Below are positions 48,301 through 58,735 of a stretch of DNA of 64,000 nucleotides, piece by piece. Made by a program: the position numbers and the translations under genes. Position 1 is the stretch's first letter. Each line of letters starts with the position of its first letter. Source of the DNA: Cryptomeria japonica (lineage: Eukaryota > Streptophyta > Pinopsida > Cupressales > Cupressaceae). The stretch covers positions 416,639 through 480,638 of the forward strand of contig NW_026728916.1 of NCBI RefSeq assembly GCF_030272615.1. The letters run 5' to 3'. A model generated the notes under the pieces. The model did no database searches. It saw only the letters and a program-made list of their open reading frames with translations, and was not told the DNA's origin.

Positions 48301-49520
48301 GCATTTGGATTTGGAGCGGTGGAAGGATCCTAGTGAATAGTCAATTGCTAGTATGGAATAAGAGTGTACTGAGCTGTATGGCATTTTTACAAGTAGACAT
48401 TGTATCTCCCTTAAGGGTAGGGATAGACTTGCTTGGTCCCCAAACCATGAGGGCATATTTTGTTGTGGCTAGTGGGTACTAAGAGCTGTTGTCCCGAAGA
48501 TTGGAGGACTTGGTAATGGGGAGGAGGATTCCTCACACCTATTCTTCAGATGCCCTTTCTTGCTACTAATTTGGCATTACTGGTGGAGGGTGTGGAAGCA
48601 CCCTTGTGTTCCCGCAGATTCTTTGGTGGAGTTTTGGAGTAGTTTGGGCAGGCCTCCTATTTTGTCCTCTTTTCTCCAGACTGTCTGGCATATTAGGCCC
48701 ATTTTCATACTATGGTAGATCTGGCTAGAGAGGAATAGGAGGATATTTTTGGAGGTTAGATCGTTAGTTTAGCAAATGTGAAATAAAATCATTGGTATGA
48801 TTAGGGAGATGATGGAAGCTAAATGTGAGGTGAATTTTCCTTTGGATAGAGGTGAGGATGATATTGTGAGTAGGTTGGATTTGTAGGAGATATCTCCTGC
48901 CTCAGCTTGTGTCATGAGAGGTAGATGTGCTATGAAGAAGGTTCAAAGGGTGGGAAGGTGGATTCCCCCTTAGGATGAGTCTATCAAGATTAGCACTGAT
49001 GGTTTCTCTAGGGGTAATCTGGGCTCTTCTAGGATTGGTGGTGTTGGTAGGGATAGTAGGGGGAGGTGGTTTTCTTCTTCTTGGTGCATAAAGGGCGACA
49101 GTCTAATAAATTTATGGAGGGATTAGCAATTTTCTATTCCCTTGAGTGTGCCTTGGAGTTGGAGTGGCGGAAGGTTATGCAAGTCAGATTCATTAATTAT
49201 TGTTAACTTGTTGATTGAGCAGAAGGTGAATGGGATTCACTAGCAGCTGGCAGGGATCGTTCACTAGATTCTTCAAATTAGTTCTATGATCAAGAAGGTG
49301 TCTTTCATCCACATTCCTCATGAATCAAATAGAGCAATTGATTGTTTGGCTAAGTGGGCCTCGGAACATGATGATGATTGGAAAGTTTAAGGTTGGGAGA
49401 AACTCTCCCCGTATTACTGTTAGGACCTGCATAAGATATTTGTTAAGGATATGGATAGTTACGGAGCTGACTAATCTTGGGTTGGTCTTGTGGTTCCCTC
49501 CTGGGTCTTTGAGACTCTAG
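45323..49520 (+). pseudogene. LINE ORF2 (endonuclease - RT - RNase H)
   Basis: The ATG at 45323 gives MIVLSWNVRGLNKGPRQK, the APE-type endonuclease start, with MMGDFNAIL (about 45735) and GSDH (about 45995). RT runs from about 46650 (MRKGKDPGPDGFPIEFFQDF, FITLIPK, FIKMDMAKAYD) through GLRQGDPLSPYLF (about 47265) to the catalytic FADD at 47405-47416 and LPLTYFGIPI (about 47610). A region typical of zf-RVT lies at about 48470-48620. RNase H is at about 48975-49370 (IKISTDGFSRG, ending FIHIPHESNRAIDCLAKWAS). Catalytic FADD is kept, but the frame has many stops, mostly TAG, and shifts. Not functional. Confidence 0.88.
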
Positions 49521-49551
49521 TTCTCTTTTGTAATTCTTGATTCTGATTTTC

Positions 49552-49580
49552 AATAAAGTTTTTACCCCTTTATTAAAAAA
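49552..49580 (+). terminator. LINE 3' end: AATAAA and A tail
   Basis: AATAAA at 49552-49557, then a pyrimidine stretch and cctttattaaaaaaa directly before the right target duplication. Confidence 0.8.
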
Positions 49581-50650
49581 AATTCAGAATTGATAGAAAC
49601 AATAAAAAAATTGAGAAAAGACATATATGAAAGTTCATGTGAGAATGATATTCTTAAAAAAGAATTGGAGAAAGTTGAACAATAAAATGTAGAATTAAAT
49701 AAAAAGTTAAAGGTTTTTTAATAAGTCCAAAAAAAGAATGATGATCTTTAAAAATAGATAACATTGTTGGCCTAAGAAAATGTGAGTTTAAGGTTGAAAG
49801 CTTTAGCATGTGATGCTTCATGTGATACAAGTGATTTGTGTCCTTCAATTGATATGGATGGTATACCAAAAGTTTGTTCGGGTGGAGATAGTCAAGTTGA
49901 AAGTAAGGATGTGTTTGCATGCACATGTGCAAGTTGTCATATTAAAAACAAAGGTTACGCTAAAAATAATATTGGTATGAAGATGATGCAGAAAATGGGT
50001 TATAAAGGAAAAGGTTTGGAAAAGCATGAGCAATAAATTCAAGAGCCCATCCATCCAATTATGAGACCAAAGTATGAAGGTCTTGGATATTGTAAGAAAT
50101 AGAGATTTGATGTTGCTAGTGTTACACGCTTGTGTAAATCAGCTAAAAGAATTCAGTGTTCACATTGCCATTGAGAAGGACATACTGAAGATAAGTGTTG
50201 AGGTCTTCACCCTTATTCAATTGAGGGTTGAAGAATCATTGTGAGAAGTCATGTTGGAATGAAGAGATGAATGAGAAATCTAAGAAAGGTTGTATGCAGA
50301 TTGATTATGGTTGGATCGATGGATCTTGCTGGCAAAAGTTAATGAATATGTTCAAAACATTGTACAAGCCTAAATGTTTGCATGTGAATGGGAGAAGTGA
50401 TCAAACATAGTTTGGATGTTTGAGTCAAGTTACAGATGACTGGTTGCTATGATGGCACATTGAAGTGCCACGAGTCTACTTTAAGTAAAGGAAGGGGAGG
50501 GAAGACTTTGTGATCTCTCATGAAGTGAGTTGCCAAAGTTTGGATTTTACTACATTGAATTCTCTTGTACAACAAGGTCACATAAGGTTACAAAGATTTA
50601 GTTTCTCAAAGCTTCAAGATAAATTTGTGATTCTCAGCATCAAGGGGGAG

Positions 50651-51100
50651 TATGAAGATAATTGATGCCCTGAATATGCATACAACTCATGTTTTAATTT
50701 TAGAAGTCTAGTTTCTTTCCATGTACAACAAGAAAACTTATATTAGTTTTCTTTTAGAGAATTAGTTCATTTTTATTTTTAGTGAAATAAATCATGTGCA
50801 CTCACATGTTTTATTTTTAGGAGAAAATTTATAGTTTTATTTGGTTAATTATTTTTGAGACTCAATTAATTATTTTATTCGAATAATGCATAGTGAATGC
50901 ATGAAATGTAATCAGGAGTGAACTATTTGTTGGAAGAGGTTGAAACCTCTATAAAAACTGTTGAATTGCAATGTTTAGTATGTCTTGCAACAATTTAATT
51001 GGGTTTTCCAGATTTGAATAAAGGATTTGTGTTTGTATTAAAAGATTTCTTTTTTTTATGAATTTTCTATACCAGTTCTCAGTTTTTTTAGAATTCAACA
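50651..51100 (+). repeat. 3' LTR of element F
   Basis: It follows the purine tract caagggggag (50641-50650) and ends gaattcaaca. It lacks the first few bases of the 5' LTR (TGTTGGA...) and has about 30 extra bases around 50825-50860. Confidence 0.8.
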
Positions 51101-52039
51101 TGGATAAGTATTTCAAATAAAAAAATGTGCAAGTTGTACATAATGTATACATGAAAAAAATTTAGACAAAAAAATGAGATAGTTTGATTGGCTTAGGAAA
51201 AAAAGATTAATCATTGTTTCATTAAGAATCGCTCAGGTATAATTTCTTGCAAGCAAGAACTAATAATTGAAAAGCAATTTATCTACTAACTTCTAACAAT
51301 ATTGGCATTAGAAAACTATCCTACCTAGTAGTGAAGTCATATCAAGTGTGAGAAGTTGCCCCTCCTCCTGATGAAGCTCTCTTGATTTATCTTACTGGTG
51401 ATGATCTGATTCAACTAGCTTCCTCTATCCTTTCTTAATGGAGTGTTGATTTTCTTCTTTTGGTAAAGTTATGTGACTCAATCTATCTCTCACTCATATG
51501 ACAATGATCATGATAACACTTATAAGAATATGGCAGCAGATGGAAGAAGATTTAGAAAGGAAATGGAAGATGAGACTAACACAAGGTAATGATGGTTTAT
51601 AATCCATGTCTTACATAAAGTCTCCTGAGGGCATGGGGAAATATCATTCAAATTCGTGGCATTTCATCCTTTGTTTTTCCTTGATATTAAGTATTCTCAT
51701 GGTGTGATTTTAAAAAAAATACATCGTCTTCTCTTTTTTGTTGCCACACCATTTAGAAGGTATGAGTGGTAACTAGTTGACATAGAATTTGAACAAAAAC
51801 TACATGGATGGCTTTTCTCTTTCCCCATGTCACTATTTCTCTTGTCGATTAGGTTTTCATTAAACTCAACTTCATTCATCATGAGTTGGTTTATTCCCAT
51901 ATTATTTTAGTTTGTAAAATTTAATATATTTTATTATTAATTAGCTATTATTTTAAGTCAATTAAATTTATATTATATTAAAACAACATAATACATAAAT
52001 TCAAATATCAAGACAAATTGACATGAGCACCAAGTTATG
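51101..52039. other. spacer, nothing recognised
   Basis: AT-rich. A slightly GC-richer patch at 51350-51500 shows no readable domain. Confidence 0.4.
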
Positions 52040-53520
52040 AGTGGCAAGAGGAGTTCATAACATTGACAAAGGGTGTTATAATAGGAAAGAAGAGTAATTA
52101 AAAAAGGATGCCTCTTAGAATAAAATAAAAAGAAGATTAATAGAGTAATTGAATCCCTAATTAAGATGTTCATAAGAATGGAACTAGTTTAAGAGGAAAA
52201 AGGAAGTGGCCATGCACATTGAAGAGTAGAATATGTGAGTGATGAAAATGAAGGACCAAAATAGGAGGGATGGGAAAAGGAAGGTGCACTAGATAAAATG
52301 GATGCTGGAGACTATAATTAAATAATTTCATCTTCAAGATTGATAAAAAAATGAAAATGGAGTTTCTAGTTAGTATTTTTAGGCTAAGAAAATCTAATTC
52401 ATTAGGTAATTAAATGTAAGGATATTTTGAGTATAATCAAATAGAGGACCTTAAGAGTATCAAGGTATCACTACTAAAGAAACAATTTCATGTTGCACAT
52501 TAGTAGAAAGATGTTGAATTGAAATAAAAAATAGTGGGAAGAAAAAATGACAAGTTAGAATACAAAAGTGACTATAATGAACGCCATATTATTTTCACGA
52601 TTATTGATCTAAGTTGTAGAATAAATTATAGAAATTATAGAAAATGGAGCTTCATGCAAATACACAAAATATTTTTTTTATAAAATTAAGTCATAATGAC
52701 TAGATCATGTGAGAGTTTCTTCATGCATCAATGTCTTAAAGATGAAAATTTAGTATGATTTGAGCATCATAAAGCTATATTATTTTTAAGAGGCATATCA
52801 ATAGGTACCAATAATTAAGAGATAAAAATCAAGAAATTATAGCTACTTATATAAAGTTAGAGGCTGGTATATTAAGGATACATATATGTAATCAAGAAAG
52901 GGAAATTACAACCACTATATATTGGTTAGATTTTTACATAGAAGAAAAGACATAGAACAATACGAATATGTTATTCTTGAAAAACCATTTTGTTTTTGAT
53001 GTAGAGGTTAGATTTTTCAATCAAATTATTCTATATGTGGACATTCTAGATGTTGATTCTATAAATTTCCACAACACATGTTAGAAGAAATAAGATGGAG
53101 GAGGCTACTAATTTACATGTAATTAAACAAGTTCAAGAATCCATATGATCCAACAATCATTGAGTGATTCTATTTAGTTGTCAAGGGAGAACTTACAATA
53201 AAAAAAGATAACTTTGGAGTTGACAAATAATTAGAATGGGACCATTTGAAGGATAAACCTATTTGCTACAATACTCAATATTGGTTTCAATTTGTAGGAG
53301 AACACAACTAATAGTGCATATATACACAACCTAGTTTCAACAGAATACAAGAGAAGTTAGGGTTTAAAGGAGTGTCTGTACAAGTTGTCATTATCTCCCA
53401 TTGTTTGATAGATCAAAAAAATAATGATAAAAAACCAATAGGTGCCCAATTAATTAAACAATTTGATTAACATACAGACTAATCTTTATAAATGATGACC
53501 CCCAGTGAACTTGCCTCTAG
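52040..53520 (-). repeat. inverted segmental repeat, copy 2 (upstream of protease copy 3)
   Basis: The reverse complement matches 33600-35030, and 53440-53510 matches the proximal promoter of the intact gene (32655-32720: actgggggtc, atttataa, gattagtct, aaattgt). The order and spacing relative to the protease start are kept apart from about 0.9 kb missing here. Confidence 0.8.
53487..53493 (+). promoter_or_regulatory. conserved TATA box before protease copy 3
   Basis: TATAAAT followed by gatgaccccc, 72 bases before the ATG at 53565, as in the intact gene. Confidence 0.6.
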
Positions 53521-53592
53521 TAGTAATTAAGAGAATTTGGAAAACGGGATTGAATAGATGCTCAATGAAATACAATTAAGTGATCACATTAT

Positions 53593-55214
53593 TTTTGATT
53601 AAGGGAAAACAGGTTTGGAGAGGACTAGAAACCCCGTACATCAAGTTTTAAAGGGACTTGAAACCCTCAAATTTTGTGAGGATTTGAAACCTACAAAGAA
53701 ACTTCTACCATAAAGATAGGCAAATAAGATCAACAAACTAAAACAATAGATTTGGCTAGAACTAGCCAAAAGCTAGCACAACCAAAAATAGAAAAAAATG
53801 AGCACCAAACCAGCTGGCAACACAACATAAATCATTAGATTAAGTCGATAGACTCCCACATCAAAACATCAAGGATTTTCTGAGCTCCCTTAGCCATGTT
53901 CAGAAAAATTAGGCAGCAAAAGGCTAGCCCATCCCTTAACCAAAAACAACTACAGTCTGTGATGGGCCCTCAAAAACTATTAGCAGCTAGTGAGAATTGA
54001 TTACATAAAAGAAACATTAAAAACTGAATCGAGACATAGGGGTTTTGAAAGGCTCCCCTAACCTTCAAGAGATTGTGTTTTGAATGCCTCCCACAACCAA
54101 AGGGTATATCAAGGCCCCTGCAAACCACAATGGGTTTTGAGCAAGCTCCCAAAACCAATAGTAAACTGAGTTTTGGGAAAGGTCCCAAAATCCACAAGTT
54201 AAAGCCAACAGAGAAAAACTAGTTGAAAATAATCTCCCCTTTGTTAGAGCACTTTTCCACCTCTATAAGAAAAGGACCCACTTCTATAGGATCTAAAGAG
54301 ATACAGATCACTAGTTGAGCCTTCCAAGCACCATTCAACACCATAAAGGTCAAGGGAAAAAAAAAACCACACCCACACACAGAAGATCTGAGATTAAAAA
54401 AGGCTCTTGAAGCCTTCATAGAAAATAAAGGCCCATAGTAAGTAAGAACCTAGCGAACTGACAGAACTAGATAATACACCTCCACAGGATTAGAGTGGTC
54501 AGGAACAATCATTTTGGTAAAGAAAGAAGATTAGTTTCCAGCCTCCAAAAATAGGGCAATAGATCCCCTTAAAAAAATCCATCTTGAAAAGATTGACCAG
54601 ACACTGCTTCCTCCCACCAGGATTCTATTCACCTCTATAGATTAATTAAGGAGGGAAAAAGGAGGAACAGAGCTCCCCTACGAAGAAAAAAACTCTCCAA
54701 AGGCAATAGACAACCTGAGGGGGTAGAAGAGCTCAAGAACCCTAACAAAGGCCAAGTCCAAGTAGATCCATCTAGGTCCCAAATAGCACCCCCACACTCC
54801 ACCGAGATAAGGGTAGTGACACATCCATAGGTCATAGTCAGACCAAGAGGGAGGATAGCAATGAGGAACCCACAACTACAAAGGGGCTATAGAGGGTGAG
54901 CCACAAAAGGCCAAATCTCCCACCGCCAAGCCTCCCCCTTGACGAGGCCCACATAGAGGAACAACAACCACTGCACCAAGTCTCCATTAGACCAGCATCC
55001 ACTCTTTCAACCAGTTCTAGTTCTGCTATCATGGCTACCCAGTAAACAACCATAAGCGAAGGAGTGGACCAAAATGAAACAAGGCACAAAAATGCCATCG
55101 CCATCACCATCTTTCAAGTCTTCAACAACCTCCTCTGAAACCCTAGTCCCGCTCTTGCATCCCTTCCTGCTCCTAGACTCACCATGCTCCTTGTTCTCTC
55201 CTTTGTTATGTGTG
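53593..55214 (-). mobile_element. 1.6-kb LINE-like insertion in protease copy 3
   Basis: It is flanked by ttaagtgatcacattat (53576-53592) and ttaagtgatcacactat (55215-55231), a 17-bp target duplication with one change. On the minus strand its left end reads ...ccttaatcaaaaat, like the short LINE tail at 49570. Its right (5') part is G-rich like the leader of the LINE at 43.6 kb. No RT is present, so it is probably an internally deleted LINE or a retroposed transcript. A run of cctccc/caaaacc repeats lies at 54040-54190. Confidence 0.6.
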
Positions 55215-55562
55215 TTAAGTGATCACACTATTAGTGTTGAATTGAATCATATTTTGTATTCTTAGATTACTCTTAGTAGAAGTAGTGCGTGGAGGCCTCC
55301 ATTTGGAAATAAATTTTGCCATTACCAAGCCCAAAAGAATGGAAGCCTTGGTTAGATTTGTACAATCAGAAAGGACAAAAACCTAACTGGTTGTTGTCAT
55401 TTCTCCTTTAACCCACTTTCCCACAACACGTGCAATTTAGCATTAAAACCCCACCAAAAAATTTCCAAGGACAAGTGGACATAGGAAGTGATCCAATTTG
55501 GTTTTAGTGCGATCCATTCAGTGGCTCTAATGGCTCTAATCTTCCTACATTCTACTTGGAAC

Positions 55563-55831
55563 TATTGGGATGTGAAGCCCAATAGTCATGACTATTCGTC
55601 TTTTAGAAACTCTTTGCTTGAAGCCTTTATATGATTATATGTATACTTGAGTATAGTCCATGCTTGATGTGTTGTATTTGTATTATTGATTAATAGAGAT
55701 TACTCCCTACATTTTTGGTGGACGTAACCACTTAGTGGTGAACCACATTAAAACTTGTGTTATGTGTTTTCTATTTTAGTTTTCTGTTAGGAGTTCTTAA
55801 ATATATTTTCTCTGCTTGTTTATAATTAACA
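55563..55831 (+). repeat. 5' LTR of element H
   Basis: It starts TATTGGGATGTGAAGCCCA (expected TG changed to TA) and ends ataattaaca. It aligns end to end with 57814-58085 with roughly 35 differences by eye. Confidence 0.9.
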
Positions 55832-55832
55832 A

Positions 55833-55850
55833 TTGTTAACAGAGCTATGG
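55833..55850 (+). other. primer-binding site of element H
   Basis: TTGTTAACAGAGCTATGG, matching the copia site TTGGTATCAGAGCTATGG with three changes, one base after the LTR. Confidence 0.7.
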
Positions 55851-55854
55851 TAAA

Positions 55855-57759
55855 ATGTTGAGCAGACATGGGTTCCCATGTATTGTGTTTGATCCCAGAG
55901 CTGGGTGCTTTCATGTTATAAGGAGACATGCTAAAGTTTCAAATGATGAGTCCGAATTAGTTGATGAAGCCAAATTAATCATCAATAAATTTCTTGGTAG
56001 TCTAGACTTAGTAGAGAGTGATCTCCAAGTGAAGGTTGAAAATAAATCTCATGTTCATTGGTGGGATGGATGTAAAAAGGGGGAGACTTTGGCTAAAGAA
56101 GAAGAGGGCTTGAAGTAATCATTATTTGAAGAAGAAGAGACTATTTTTTTTTCTTCCAGGATGAGAAGGATGCCTCTTGGGGTGAGGAGGATAGAGTCTC
56201 AAATCTGACAAATGAAAATGACCCTGAAGAAGGTAAGGCCAAAAACTTAGAAGATTGCCTATACGAACGAATTGAGAGACTGAGAGGAAAATTTTATTCT
56301 CATGGAGTGAATATACAATATGGAAGATGAAATGGCATATTTATGAGACAAATTTATGAAAGAGTGGGAGTTTTTTTAACAAAAAAAGAAATGAAGAGCT
56401 GAAAAAGGAATTGGTTACCGTCAATACATTTTTTTCTAGATTAGACAGTGTTTTAGGTTCTATGGATATGTCAGTAGAAATGAATATAGAGAAGGACATC
56501 GTGTCCTAAGTTTAAATTTTGGACATTGAAGAGGTGAATAAGTGGCTAGACAAGTGAACCCTGTTTGAAACACTCGATCATGGATGGTTGGACAACATAA
56601 TACAGAGTTTGTTAGTGATAGAAGCAATAAAGGCTGAGAAATTCGACGTGGAGGATGAGGAGAACAAGAAGTTGTATCTAGTAGATTTTCCTGAGACCAT
56701 GAAAGTAGAAGAGGCCATTGTCACCATCCCTAATTGCACAAAATATGGGATTCTAGTTTGGAAGCAGTGCCTGCCAGAAAAAGGTAGCAACCATGAATTA
56801 GCAGAGTTAAATCAGGAAAGATCCATTGGAATATTTAATTCCCTAGATTTCATTTCCATTGAATGCATTAAGGAATGAGAACCTCCACTGACAAGAACTA
56901 ACGAAGGGGTTTTGTTGCCAGAGGATGAAGGAGGAAGTACATATTAGGCATGTGAAGATGATGAATTTCATTCTTCTCAGCATGATATTTCCATTGATAG
57001 CTTGTCCACATCTGCCCAAGGTAAGGATCTTCTAAAGAATGCATCTATGAAAATTTCTCATGGAAAGCATTCTGAGCTTTTGGATGAACTAGTGTGTGAA
57101 TATGAATCACTGGAGGCATTGGCCTAAATTGGAGAATACCCACATAGCTTGGTGTGTACTGATTGGATGAAAATTAATGTTGTGGATTTGTTAAAGGAAG
57201 GATGACTTGGGCTTCAACAACTAGCCATGGTGGATGGACTTTGTGACATCATGTATCCTGCTAGACCAATGGTTTTCCATGTGAAGTTGTTACAATATGA
57301 TTGCATTAGTAGGCATGCAAAATGCAACAATGCATCATACTTATGGGCCCTTCCACACCTAACGGCTAGTGGATTTGTAACGGTTTTGGACGTAATCGAG
57401 TTTGGTAGCTTGGTACCAAAAGCTATAGGTGGCATGATGACAATGTCTATTCCAAGGAATATGATGTTTGTTCTAGAACCTTATGAATTGGTATTATTGA
57501 GCAGGCCTCATCAATCATGGTGTTTGAGAAAGATGCCATGTCTTTAGATTTTTTGTTGACGGGGAGCACAAGAGGAGTGTATCGTGATGGAGTGTTTTTT
57601 GAACCTCCAAAAAGTGGATTTGTACCTGAGTTTTTATTAGGAGGAGATGATATATTTGACTCTGATTTGACTTGGAAAAGGCTTATCCATAGTGTCTGTG
57701 AGAAAAATTGTGTGATATTGAAGTCTTTGATGAGCCTGATTTCAATGTGGAGAATTTGA
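55855..57759 (+). pseudogene. unrecognised ORF of element H
   Basis: It starts MLSRHGFPCIVFDPRAGCFH five bases after the PBS and runs open to 56118 (acidic, ends LAKEEEGLK). After a degraded stretch one frame holds from about 56390 to 57547 with few stops (KLYLVDFPETMKVEEAIVTI; CTKYGILVWKQC; CDIMYPARPMVFHVKLLQYD; CNNASYLWALPHLTASGFVT). A frameshift near 57510 leads to MSLDFLLTGSTRGVYRDGVF up to 57759. Reconstructed length is about 600 codons. I find no capsid, zinc knuckle, protease, integrase or RT motif and do not recognise a family. It could be a captured host gene or a very diverged gag-like protein. Confidence 0.55.
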
Positions 57760-57813
57760 AATGTAGAGAATACTGAGAGAATGGCTATGCCAGTTGGATT
57801 TCAAGTGGTAGAT

Positions 57814-58085
57814 TGTTGGGATGTGAAGCCCAATGGTGATGACTATTCATCTTCTATAGACTCTTTGCTTGAAGGCTCTATATGATTATATACATACTTG
57901 AGTTTAGTTCATGCTTGATGTGTCTTATTTTCATTATTGATTAATAGAGATTACTCCCTATTTTTTAAATTGTGGATGTTGCCACTTAGTGGTGAACCAT
58001 GTCAAAACTTGTCTTATGCATTTTTTGTTTAAGTTTTCTATTTTAAGTTCTTAAATATGTTTTCTCTACTTGTTCATAATTAACA
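57814..58085 (+). repeat. 3' LTR of element H
   Basis: It follows the purine-tract-like aagtggtagat, starts TGTTGGGATG and ends ataattaaca. Confidence 0.9.
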
Positions 58086-58439
58086 AGAAGATTCCTCCAC
58101 TTACAAACGGATTCCCAACTTCTCTTCTCTTCTTCCTTCCCCTTTGCCCTTGGCAATTCAACATGCATTATTTCAAACAGGTCTTTTAACTAAAAGAAAT
58201 AACTAAATTATTGAAAATCATATCTAAATAGTTGTCTAAAAATTATAACCAAGGATGAATTTATTGCATGGTAGTGCATGCTAGTGAAATTGAGTTGAAT
58301 AATAGGACACAAGCATCACTTGTCAACATGAATTTACTATCATGGATATTTGTAAGATAAAAATGGAGAGCATTCTCTCATTTAAATGAATGAATGCATA
58401 TCTTATTATGCATCTAGTATAAAATGATAGGTCATTTCT

Positions 58440-58680
58440 GAATCTCTGAGTCATGAAATGTTTTGTGAGTGTATCCCTTTGATGTTAGATCATATTATAA
58501 TTTTTAAAATTTAGTTGAATGATTTTCTTTTCAATAATTCTTCCCTATGGAATGGATCTTTGTATTCTTCTTTTTTTGTTAGTTTAGCTATCTTTCTTGC
58601 ATACTCTTCAAATTTTAAATCATACCGTCTGAAATAGTTGACCCTCTCAAACATTGTTAATTCAATAATTATTGAAACAT
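58440..58680 (+). repeat. dispersed repeat, copy 2
   Basis: Homologous to 27345-27650 in the same orientation. The rest of 58186-58735 is AT-rich with nothing recognised. Confidence 0.6.
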
Positions 58681-58735
58681 TTGTCCATATTTATTTGTAA
58701 TCATAAATATAAAAAAGAAGAAAAAAATCTTTGTA

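Larger units (their letters stand above)
43530..49580 (+). mobile_element. L1-type LINE inserted in element F
   Basis: 6.05 kb with a G-rich 5' UTR, ORF1 with a zinc knuckle, ORF2 with endonuclease, RT, zinc-binding region and RNase H, a 3' AATAAA and a short A tail, flanked by about 21-bp target duplications. It appears full-length but is inactivated by many stops. The RNase H after RT is the arrangement of plant L1 elements. Confidence 0.9.
43412..50407 (+). pseudogene. coiled coil - G-patch - zinc knuckle ORF of element F (LINE-interrupted)
   Basis: The ATG at 43412 starts MGKIGKKTKKQNTSLICEKD, a basic then helical stretch, cut at codon 33 by the LINE. It resumes at 49581 in the frame set by the target duplication (NSELIETIKKLRKDIYESSC, then KKELEKVEQ), a Leu/Lys/Glu-rich coiled coil. 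The same frame continues to a Cys-rich part (ACTCASC), a clear G-patch at 49966-50090 (IGMKMMQKMGYKGKGLEKHE, then IQEPI and EGLGY) and a CCHC knuckle at 50157-50198 (CSHCH, stop, EGHTEDKC). A further part is in another frame (50228-50407). G-patches bind nucleic acid or activate DEAH helicases; with a knuckle this looks like an RNA-binding gag substitute. Stops (including one inside the knuckle) show it is dead. Confidence 0.75.
42715..51100 (+). mobile_element. element F: LTR retroelement encoding a G-patch protein, split by a LINE
   Basis: Homologous LTRs lie at 42715-43127 and 50651-51100, with a copia-type PBS after the first and a purine tract before the second. Without the 6.07-kb LINE and its duplication the element is about 2.3 kb, far too small for gag-pol. 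Its only coding content is one decayed frame with coiled coil, G-patch and zinc knuckle. No RT or integrase is present, so it must have depended on another element. Flanks do not show a matching 5-bp duplication (aaata versus tggat). Confidence 0.8.
55563..58085 (+). mobile_element. element H: 2.5-kb LTR retroelement with unknown ORF
   Basis: A complete structure: 269-bp 5' LTR, PBS, one long decayed ORF, purine tract, 272-bp 3' LTR, inserted in protease copy 3. The flanking 5 bases ggaac (55558-55562) and agaag (58086-58090) fit a decayed 5-bp duplication: the intact gene has CAGAAG there. No gag, protease, integrase or RT motif is seen. Confidence 0.85.
53565..58185 (+). pseudogene. aspartic protease copy 3, split by two insertions
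   Basis: Three pieces align with the 31167-32603 gene. Piece 1 (53565-53592) has the ATG and start of the signal peptide. Piece 2 (55215-55562), after a 1.6-kb LINE-like insert, covers the end of the signal peptide (gtgcgtggaggcc...catttgg), the propeptide (KRMEALVRFVQSE) and the first catalytic region, VDIGSDPIWF, where DTGS has become DIGS. It ends SNLPTFYLE. Piece 3 (58086-58185), after LTR element H, resumes exactly at the next codons (EDSSTY, then the region of the Cys cluster) and fades out. The remainder is missing. Stops and shifts are present in addition to the insertions. No product expected. Confidence 0.85.

Noticed and set aside
49654-50054. Minus-strand ORFs opposite the G-patch region
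   Set aside because: Antisense shadows; the plus frame carries the G-patch and knuckle.
33600-53420. The inverted repeat pair as a foldback transposon
   Set aside because: The arms lie 17 kb apart and each is joined to a protease promoter, so segmental duplication explains it better.
54635-55110. Hydrophobic minus-strand ORFs that look membrane-like
   Set aside because: They sit in the G/T-rich leader of a LINE-like insert, overlap in several frames and have no conserved motif.
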